Assembly: GCA_036505295.1 (NCBI GenBank)
Contig: DASXTQ010000093.1
Span: 16,646 to 80,645 of the forward strand
Direction of reading: 5' to 3'
DNA: 64,000 nucleotides
Source: WS-7 sp036505295
GTDB lineage: Bacteria > Eisenbacteria > RBG-16-71-46 > SZUA-252
Each line of letters starts with the position of its first letter. Position 1 is the stretch's first letter. This document shows, piece after piece, positions 57,815 to 64,000 of this stretch. Both the position numbers and the translations under genes were made by a program. Under the pieces are notes generated by a model. That model worked only from the letters and a program-made list of their open reading frames with translations. It was not told the DNA's origin and searched no databases.

Positions 57815-59931
57815 GGCGCCTCCGTTCCTTCCGGTCGTGGAACGCGCTTCGGGGCACCGTTCGAAAACCAGTCCCCCACCCTCGAGAGAAGCTCCGACTG
57901 GGAGGAGGTCACGAAGGGAGGCGATGGGAGGGTCGAGGCGAAGCGCCGTCCGTACGAGGCGCGCGCGACGCGCGGATCGGCGACCACCACCGCGCCTCGA
58001 TCCCCCGAGCTCCGGATGAGCCTCCCGATGCCCTGGCGAAATCGGAGAATCGCCTCCGGGAGCGCCAGATCGCGGAAGGCGTCGCCCCCGTCCGCTTCGA
58101 TCGCCTCCGACCGCGCTTCCATCAAGGGATCGGTCGGGACCGCGAACGGGAGGCGGGCGATCAGGAGGACTTCCAAAGCGGCCCCTGGGAAATCCACGCC
58201 TTCCCAGAACGAGGCGGCGCCCAGTAACACCGCGCCCTCACCGGCCCGAAACTCCGCCGCGAGCGGAGCGGCAGCCTCGCCGGGAACCTGCTTCAAGAGC
58301 GGAATCCCCGCGCGCTGGAGCGGTCCGGCGCACCGGGCGGCCACCTCGTCCAGCATCTGATAGGAAGTGAGGAGCACGAGCATGTTCCGGCGAAGCCTGG
58401 CCGCGAGCGCGACGATCAGCTCGGCCAGCCGTCCGGAAAACTCCGGGTCGTTGGGCCCGCTGCCGTCCCAGACGGCGGAGAAGACCTGGCGCTCGAGCGG
58501 AAACGGGGACAGAAGGGTGGCCGTGCGCACGTCGCAGGGGTCGAGCCCCAACGCGTCCAACAGGGGACCGAAGTCATCGCCGGCGCGGAGCGTGGCCGAC
58601 GTGAGCAGCACGCGATCACAGAGCGTGAGCAGGCTATGACGCAGCACCGCCCCGACGTGTACCGGGCGGCGGTTCAACCGCGGCGATCCGCGCTCGTCTC
58701 GGTCGACGAAGAACGCGGATCCCTTTTCCTCGAGCGCGACCACCGACCGGAGCGCGCGCTCCGCCTCGGCCCACGCGAACGCTCGGGCCCGGACCTCGTC
58801 CAACGCCTCGAGCCCCTCGGGTCTCAGGGCGGCCGATCCTTCCTCCACAGCGGTCTCAACGAGGTCCTCGAGCGATCGTGCGAGCGAGCCCAGCGCCGAG
58901 AGGAGCCCGTCGAGCGCCGACGGGCTGAGCCGCGCCGCGTCGAAATCGCGGGTGAGCCGCACCGATGGAGCGCCCGGAGGCAAAACCCGTTCAAGATCCA
59001 GGGCAAACGCGGCCGCGTGGGTGAGGACGGGCGCGATCGAGGCTTCCGCGAATCGGATCCTCTCCGCGACCCGGCCGCCCCGGCCGCGCCGGAGCGCGCG
59101 TTGTACAGCCCGGAGCGCTCCCGTGCGCGTGTCGGTGCGACCGGCAAGCCGCAAGAGATCCCGCACGCCCAGGGTCACGCCAAGCTGCTCGCGGGCGACG
59201 CGCTCCACGTGGTGCGCCTCGTCCAGCACGAGCGCGCCCGCCTCGGCGATGAGCGTGGCGCGAAGCCCAGGGTCCGAAAGAAGGAGCGCGTGGTTCACGA
59301 GCACAATGTCGGCGCGGAGCGCCTCACGGCGCGCCCGCTTGGCGAAGCAGCCGGTCGTGGCTTCGCACGCGGTGGCCGAGCAGAGGAGCGGATCGGAAGC
59401 GATGTCGGCGAGCAAGGCGGGAGGAAGATCGATCCCGAGCTCGATCAGCTCGTCGAGCTCTCCGGTCGGGGTGTGTTCCACCCACGATCGGACCTTCTCC
59501 GCAACGGCCTCTCCCAGACCCGCCTCCGGGAAGAGCGCGGGCTGCATGAGCCGGGCCTCCGCGCGTCTCCTGCACAGGTAATTCTGGCGTCCCTTCAGCG
59601 TGACGACTCGGAGCGGGGCCAACGTCGCCCGCAGCGCGAGCGGAATGTCCTGGCGGAGGAGCTGCTCCTGGAGCGCCTTGGTGCACGTGCTCACGACCAC
59701 CGGGCCGGACCCTCGGACGCGGCGGAGGAGGGCGGGAAGAAGGTACGCGAGCGATTTGCCGATGCCGGTGGGCGCCTCGACGAGCAGCGTGCCGCCCTGC
59801 TCGAGCGTTTCGGACCAGAGCAGCGCCATCTCCCGCTGCCCGGGGCGGTCTTCCCAGCCCCTCTCCCCGCGGCTGAGGCGCTCGAGGGCCAGGTCCAGCA
59901 ACTCGTTGGAATGTCGTTCGGTAGTAGCCAT
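57802..59931 (-). CDS. dinG: DinG/XPD-type ATP-dependent DNA helicase
   Basis: Superfamily 2 helicase of 709 residues. Walker A is VEAPTGIGKSLAYLLPAL, motif Ia VVVSTCTKALQEQL, the DEAH box ALVLDEAHHVER and motif VI IRQGIGRLIRSSGDRG-like (RFRQGIGRLIRSSGD). Four cysteines between motifs Ia and II (NYLCRR and CSATACEATTGC) fit the iron-sulfur cluster of XPD/DinG enzymes. DinG acts in DNA damage repair and R-loop removal. The ATG has a promoter at 59957-59985 and it is the first gene of a unit with hutHUI-ftcD, an unusual combination. Confidence 0.94.
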   Translation of the reverse strand: MATTERHSNELLDLALERLSRGERGWEDRPGQREMALLWSETLEQGGTLLVEAPTGIGKSLAYLLPALLRRVRGSGPVVVSTCTKALQEQLLRQDIPLALRATLAPLRVVTLKGRQNYLCRRRAEARLMQPALFPEAGLGEAVAEKVRSWVEHTPTGELDELIELGIDLPPALLADIASDPLLCSATACEATTGCFAKRARREALRADIVLVNHALLLSDPGLRATLIAEAGALVLDEAHHVERVAREQLGVTLGVRDLLRLAGRTDTRTGALRAVQRALRRGRGGRVAERIRFAEASIAPVLTHAAAFALDLERVLPPGAPSVRLTRDFDAARLSPSALDGLLSALGSLARSLEDLVETAVEEGSAALRPEGLEALDEVRARAFAWAEAERALRSVVALEEKGSAFFVDRDERGSPRLNRRPVHVGAVLRHSLLTLCDRVLLTSATLRAGDDFGPLLDALGLDPCDVRTATLLSPFPLERQVFSAVWDGSGPNDPEFSGRLAELIVALAARLRRNMLVLLTSYQMLDEVAARCAGPLQRAGIPLLKQVPGEAAAPLAAEFRAGEGAVLLGAASFWEGVDFPGAALEVLLIARLPFAVPTDPLMEARSEAIEADGGDAFRDLALPEAILRFRQGIGRLIRSSGDRGAVVVADPRVARASYGRRFASTLPSPPFVTSSQSELLSRVGDWFSNGAPKRVPRPEGTEAPCRA

Positions 59932-59956
59932 GAGGTCGGACGCGGGTCCGAATCTC

Positions 59957-59985
59957 AAGCTACGGGACCAGAGGCGAGAAGTCAA
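59957..59985 (-). promoter_or_regulatory. Sigma-70-type promoter for dinG-hut
   Basis: On the minus strand TTGACT and TAGCTT are separated by 17 bases. The expected start is near 59950, about 20 bases before the ATG at 59931. The rest of the 108-base gap to ligA holds nothing visible. Confidence 0.65.
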
Positions 59986-60039
59986 CGAGCGGCGGACCGG
60001 ATCGGGGCGGGCTCAAAGCCCGCGGCATTCGCTCCGGCG

Positions 60040-62067
60040 CTACCGCGTCGCGGGCACGACGCCGGCCTTCTTGAGCGCGGTCATGAGGCGGCTCTCGTCC
60101 CATACCTCGATTCCCAGCGCGCGCGCCTTGTCGAGCTTCGACCCCGGGTCCGAGCCCGCGACCACCGCGTCCGTCTTCGAGCTGACGGAGGAAGTAACCT
60201 TCCCCCCCGCTTCCTGGATGAGGCGCGCCGCGTCCTCGCGCGTAAGATCCTCGAGCGTGCCGGTCAGAACGAACGTCTTTCCCGCGAACGGACCGGTGCT
60301 CGCCGCGCGACGCGGCGCTTTCGATTCGCGATTCACCCCCGCGTGCCGCAGCTTCTGGACGAACGTCCTGCCGACCTTGGAGCTGAAGAAGGAAACGACG
60401 CTCGAAGCGATCTCGGGACCGATCGCATCGATCTCGAGAAGGGCCTCCTCGTCCGCTTTCTCCAGCGCGTCCAGCGATCCAAAGTGCTCGGCCAGGATCT
60501 GCGCGATGCGCGCGCCGGCATGCCGGATCCCGATCGCGACCAGCAGCCTGTCGAGCGGCGCCGACTTGCTTCGCTCGATCCCGGCGAGGAGATTCGCGGC
60601 CGACTTCTCGCCCATGCCCGGAAGCTTCACGAGATCCTCGGCGCGGAGGTCGTAGAGATCGGCGGGGTCCTCCACGAGAGCCGCGTCCACGAGCCAATCG
60701 ACCGTCTTCCACCCGAGCCCCTCGATATCCAGCGCGCCCCGGCTCGCGAAGTGGACGATCCGCCGCCTCACCTGCGCGGGGCAGAAAAGGTTCTCGCACC
60801 GGACGGCGGCCATCTCCGGATCCCGCACGAGCGGCGTTCCGCAGACCGGACACTTCGAGGGCATGACGAACTTGGGGCCGCGCCGCTTTCCCCCCGGTAC
60901 CACGCGCAGCACCTTGGGAATCACGTCCCCGCCCTTGTCGATGATGACGCGGTCGCCGACCCGGAAATCCTTCCGCTCGATCTCGTCCTGATTGTGGAGA
61001 GTCGCCCGGGCCACGACCGTCCCCAAGAGCGTGACCGGCTCCAATATTGCGACCGGTGTCACCACGCCGGTCCGGCCCACTTGCAGCTCGATGTCTTTCA
61101 GCGTTGTCTCCGCCTCGTGGGCGCCAAACTTGTACGCGATCCCCCAGCGCGGGCTCTTCGCGGTGAACCCCAGCGCCTCCTGCTCGCGGAAGGAGTTTAC
61201 CTTGATCACCAGTCCGTCCGTGCCGTACGGGAGCTTCTCCCGCTTCGTATCCCATCGCTCGCACTCGCGGCGGAGCTCTTCCCACCCGCGCGCGAGCGAA
61301 TTGGCCGGGTTGACCCGGAGCCCGAGGCGGGACACGAATTCGATCGACTCAAACTGCGTCTTCAATCCGTGGCGCTCCGGACGCACGAGCTGGAAGAGAT
61401 AGATCTGGAGGGGACGCTTCGCCACTTCCGAGGTATCGAGGGTCTTGAGGCTTCCGGTCGTCGCGTTGCGCGGATTCATGAAGGCATTCTGTCCCGCGGC
61501 GACCCGTCGCTCGTTCAGCTTCTCGAACGCGCGGGTCTCCATGTAGACCTCGCCGCGGACCTCGAGCTCTCCGGGGGCTTCGCGCGCCGGGACCCGGAGC
61601 GGAACGGAGCGAAGGGTCCGGAGATTAGCTGTGATGTCGTCCCCCTCGGTCCCATCCCCCCGGGTCAACCCCAGCACGAACCGTCCGTCGCGATAGCGGA
61701 GCGCGACCGCGACGCCGTCCACCTTGGGCTCGATCACATATTCCACGTTCTCCTTCTCAAGCAGGCGCCGGACGCGCGCGTCGAACTGCTCCAGCTCCTC
61801 GAGCGAGTACGTGTTGTCGAGGCTCAGCATCGGAACGGAATGGCGAGCCGTCTGGAAGCCCGGCAGGAGTCCGCGGGACACGCGCTGCGTGGGTGAATCG
61901 GGGTCCCGGTATTCGGGGTGCGCTTCCTCGAGATCATTCAGCTCGCGCAGGAGCTTGTCGTACTCGCGGTCCGAGATCTCCGGCTCGCCCAGGACGTGAT
62001 AGAGATGGTCGTGGCGCTCGATCTTCCGCCGGAGGCTCTCGATTTGTCGCTCGACGGTTTGGGTCAC
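60040..62067 (-). CDS. ligA: NAD-dependent DNA ligase
   Basis: Joins Okazaki fragments; 675 residues, the standard length. The Ia domain covers residues 1-70 (EISDREYDKLLRELNDLE). The adenylation lysine is in EPKVDGVAVALRY. The nucleotide-binding LTRGDGTEGDDITANLRT, the zinc finger (CPVCGTPLVRDPEMAAVRCENLFCPAQ), HhH motifs (LPGMGEKSAANLLAGIERSK) and a C-terminal BRCT domain (GKTFVLTGTLEDLTREDAARLI) follow. Its ATG overlaps the stop of the Omp85 gene (ATGA). Confidence 0.98.
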   Translation of the reverse strand: MTQTVERQIESLRRKIERHDHLYHVLGEPEISDREYDKLLRELNDLEEAHPEYRDPDSPTQRVSRGLLPGFQTARHSVPMLSLDNTYSLEELEQFDARVRRLLEKENVEYVIEPKVDGVAVALRYRDGRFVLGLTRGDGTEGDDITANLRTLRSVPLRVPAREAPGELEVRGEVYMETRAFEKLNERRVAAGQNAFMNPRNATTGSLKTLDTSEVAKRPLQIYLFQLVRPERHGLKTQFESIEFVSRLGLRVNPANSLARGWEELRRECERWDTKREKLPYGTDGLVIKVNSFREQEALGFTAKSPRWGIAYKFGAHEAETTLKDIELQVGRTGVVTPVAILEPVTLLGTVVARATLHNQDEIERKDFRVGDRVIIDKGGDVIPKVLRVVPGGKRRGPKFVMPSKCPVCGTPLVRDPEMAAVRCENLFCPAQVRRRIVHFASRGALDIEGLGWKTVDWLVDAALVEDPADLYDLRAEDLVKLPGMGEKSAANLLAGIERSKSAPLDRLLVAIGIRHAGARIAQILAEHFGSLDALEKADEEALLEIDAIGPEIASSVVSFFSSKVGRTFVQKLRHAGVNRESKAPRRAASTGPFAGKTFVLTGTLEDLTREDAARLIQEAGGKVTSSVSSKTDAVVAGSDPGSKLDKARALGIEVWDESRLMTALKKAGVVPATR

Positions 62068-63893
62068 CAGTCGGTCGCGTAGTGAAGGTGCAGTTTGCCC
62101 TCCCGGAGCGGGGCCCCGGGCTTTAGCCCCAGCTCGATTCCGATGGTTCCGGCCCGTGTCGGGCTCCTCAGGCCCGCACCGTATCCGAACTCCCAGCCGG
62201 GACTCAACTCCGTTCGAGCGAGCGAGGCTCCGAGATCCACGTTCCCGCGCGCGCTACCCGCTTCCACGGGAACCCCGAGATCGTGACGCGCGCCGTCCAC
62301 GAAAAGAAAAACGCGGCCGCCGCGCGGCCCCGTGATCCAGCGATGCTCCAGCGTCATCCCCAGCACCCGGTCTCCCCCGAACGCGCGATCGCGATGGCCG
62401 CGCAGCCCTTCGCTTCCGCCGAGGAAGCGAAGCTCCTCCGCGGGGAGCGCCCCCCCTCCGAAATCGACCCGTTCCGCGCGCATCGCGGCATAGAGGGCGC
62501 CCCCGGTCCCGGTCGGCTGGACCGCTTCCCAGGTCAGCGTTCCCTTGAGCACCCCGCGCGAGGTCCGCGCGTATCCCGGATAGGATTCGACGCGCCGCCC
62601 CACCTCCCCTGCAAGCGTCGCACCGAAGCCGCGGGTTGGATTCTCCAGGGGCAGAAGCTTGCGCCACGTAACGCGTCCCTCGACCGACCACGTCGCGCTC
62701 GTGCCACGGCCCGCGCCGGTGTAGGCGCTGCCGCTCCGGCGGAGCGCCGCCGCAGCCCTGGCGTTCGCGGCGGGACGGCCGGATAGCTCGAGCGACCACC
62801 GGGTCTGGGTGTAGAGGGAATCCGCGACCTGAGCCTCGAGCGCGACCTGCGCGTCGAGCCCCGACCGAAACAACGAAGGCTCGCGGTAGCGCGCGGCGTA
62901 GTCGGACCGGCCCGCGCCGAATCCGGCCCACTTGGCGCCCGCCGACCGTCCACTCCCCCCAATATTCCCGAGCGCCAGATCGAAGAGCCCCGTGATTCCG
63001 CCGCCGTTCTGAACCCCTACGGCTCCTTCGAAACGGCTCAAACGATTCTCAACGACCGGCGCCACGACGCGGGCGCGTCCGGGCTCCGCCCCCGCCTCGA
63101 CCTCGATGAGCCCGACCGACGAGAAGAGCTCGCTCGCCTGGAGCCTCGCCCGGGCGTCGTCCAGCAAGGTGGGGGTGAGCACGCTCCCTTTCCTGAGACC
63201 CGAGATCGATGCCACCACCGAGGGACGCATCGCGGAGCCCCCCAGATCGAGGCTATCGAGCGTCACCGGCGGGCCACAGCGCAAGGAGACGTGGATCCGC
63301 GCGGTCGCCGAATCGGCGAGGACGATGGAGTCGAGCGTCGCCTCCGCGCCGAAGCGCCCCTTCGCCTGGGCCTCGTCCCGGATCGCCTCGAGCCCGGCGA
63401 GGATCGCGCCGGGCTCCCCGCCCCCACCGCTCGCGCGCCGGAACGTCCCGGCCGCGTCCGGAACGACCTCCTCTGCGCCGCGCACGACCGCGATGACCCG
63501 CGACGGGGCCGGGCGACGCTCGATCGCGATTCTCGCCACGCCTCTCCCGTCCGCGGCTCCCGGCGCGAGCGTGAGCCGCACCACGGAGCTGATCGCGCCC
63601 CGAGCGAGGAGGCGATCGCGGACGCGAGCTGCGAGCGTTTGCAGCTCGTCGCGTGTCCAGAGCACCGAGGGTCGGAGCGAGTCTCCGGTGGACTCGCCTT
63701 CGGCGACGGCGCGGGAGGAGTCGGCGGAAGATATGTTGAGGAGCGAATCCGCTCCGGGTCCGACCTCGAGCTCGTAGCGCGGCACCGCCTGCTCCAGCGC
63801 CCGGGGCGCCAGCGGGATCGAAGCGCCCGCAATCTCGGCGTACCCCGCGAGGAGCGCGACCGACACCGACGCGAGGGTGAGGAGACGCTTCAT
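62064..63893 (-). CDS. Omp85-family outer-membrane protein (BamA/TamA-like)
   Basis: A 609-residue exported protein. Signal peptide residues 1-23 (MKRLLTLASVSVALLAG). POTRA-like beta-alpha segments cover about 65-280 (ATLDSIVLADSATARIHVSL, LRKGSVLTPTLLDDARARLQAS). A 16-strand barrel domain follows with the Omp85 lid-lock motif FLGGSEGLRGHRDRAFGG (normally xRGY/F, here RGH). It ends in HYATDW with an aromatic C-terminus. With about two POTRA domains and a TamB-like fragment upstream it resembles TamA rather than BamA. The ATG overlaps the upstream stop codon. Confidence 0.86.
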   Translation of the reverse strand: MKRLLTLASVSVALLAGYAEIAGASIPLAPRALEQAVPRYELEVGPGADSLLNISSADSSRAVAEGESTGDSLRPSVLWTRDELQTLAARVRDRLLARGAISSVVRLTLAPGAADGRGVARIAIERRPAPSRVIAVVRGAEEVVPDAAGTFRRASGGGGEPGAILAGLEAIRDEAQAKGRFGAEATLDSIVLADSATARIHVSLRCGPPVTLDSLDLGGSAMRPSVVASISGLRKGSVLTPTLLDDARARLQASELFSSVGLIEVEAGAEPGRARVVAPVVENRLSRFEGAVGVQNGGGITGLFDLALGNIGGSGRSAGAKWAGFGAGRSDYAARYREPSLFRSGLDAQVALEAQVADSLYTQTRWSLELSGRPAANARAAAALRRSGSAYTGAGRGTSATWSVEGRVTWRKLLPLENPTRGFGATLAGEVGRRVESYPGYARTSRGVLKGTLTWEAVQPTGTGGALYAAMRAERVDFGGGALPAEELRFLGGSEGLRGHRDRAFGGDRVLGMTLEHRWITGPRGGRVFLFVDGARHDLGVPVEAGSARGNVDLGASLARTELSPGWEFGYGAGLRSPTRAGTIGIELGLKPGAPLREGKLHLHYATDW

Positions 63894-64000
63894 CAGAAGT
63901 AGCTCCGAAGCTCGAGTCGGCCGTTGTACACCGCGTTCCGGCTGCTCGCGATCTGTCCGTTCCACGAAACGCCCAACGAAACCTGATCGCGGAGGCGGTA
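63893..64000 (-). CDS. C-terminal end of an envelope protein, perhaps TamB-like (partial)
   Basis: The last 35 codons of a gene that continues beyond the right edge. The visible peptide, YRLRDQVSLGVSWNGQI followed by ASSRNAVYNGRLELRSYF, has the amphipathic alternation and terminal Phe of outer-membrane-interacting beta structure. Its TGA overlaps the ATG of the Omp85 gene by one base (TGATG), so both are coupled. A TamB/DUF490 partner would fit the TamA-like neighbour, but this is inferred from the position. Confidence 0.6.
   Translation of the reverse strand, partial: YRLRDQVSLGVSWNGQIASSRNAVYNGRLELRSYF

Noticed and set aside
58636..61896. A plus-strand open frame of about 1,086 codons
   Set aside because: It lies antisense to dinG and ligA, both unmistakable. 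Its product is low-complexity Arg/Glu/Leu/Asp-rich sequence, typical of antisense frames in GC-rich DNA.
1..64000. Selenoprotein genes with in-frame UGA in the window
   Set aside because: No gene here breaks at a TGA with homology continuing beyond it. SelD itself has Cys at the Sec position.

Overview
This 64 kb window is chromosomal DNA of a GC-rich Gram-negative (diderm) bacterium. The outer-membrane genes (PilQ secretin, an Omp85 protein, a TonB-receptor-like barrel, a lipid A acyltransferase) show the envelope type. Almost every gene is on the minus strand; only three genes are on the plus strand. The pil gene order (pilB-T-C-S-R-A-H-I-TPR-D, with pilMNOPQ elsewhere) resembles Myxococcus. 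DUF2723 and DUF5683-type proteins are common in FCB-group and candidate phyla such as Eisenbacteria. The sequence alone does not settle the phylum. No insertion sequence, prophage, CRISPR array or rRNA was seen.

Layout from left to right. 1-4.8 kb: signal peptidase I (cut by the edge), LepA, two membrane proteins, a selenocysteine tRNA beside selD, and ridA. 4.8-8.4 kb: glmS and glmM, then tRNA-Thr and tRNA-Phe. 8.4-19.1 kb: a GAF sensor with a degenerate histidine-kinase core, DUF3467, a lipid A acyltransferase, dprA, a HEAT-repeat gene, obg, an isocitrate dehydrogenase-type gene, an FmdB zinc ribbon with internal repeats, an aminotransferase, coaD, rsmD and aroK. 19.1-45.7 kb: a type IV pilus region of about 26 kb: pilMNOPQ, a plus-strand pair of membrane glycosyltransferase-like genes, a minor-pilin operon, prepilin peptidase, TPR protein and ABC transporter, two tandem major pilins, pilR, pilS, pilC, pilT and pilB. 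45.8-51.6 kb: a ComEA-like protein, a TonB-receptor-like barrel, an ECF S-component-like protein, a PHP phosphoesterase and a large TPR protein. 51.6-59.9 kb: the complete histidine-degradation pathway (ftcD, hutI, hutU, hutH) behind a dinG helicase. 60.0-64.0 kb: ligA, an Omp85/TamA-like protein and the 3' end of another envelope gene.

The main new observations concern the pilus. Five transcription units (pilB, pilA, pilH, minor pilins, pilM) each carry an almost perfect sigma-54 -24/-12 element of the form TGGCAY-N5-TTGC. The window also encodes the sigma-54 activator PilR and its kinase PilS, so these units look like one regulon. The PilW-type minor pilin is a fusion of a prepilin stalk, a Gly-Thr repeat linker and a seven-repeat FG-GAP-like beta-propeller, which could be a tip adhesin carried directly on a pilin. 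No separate PilY1 is present here. Two GT-C-type membrane proteins lie between pilus operons and could glycosylate pilins; this last idea is inference.

Housekeeping promoters that could be read share the form TTGACN-N17/18-TANNNT. One of them places the predicted transcription start on the ATG of its gene, which suggests a leaderless mRNA.
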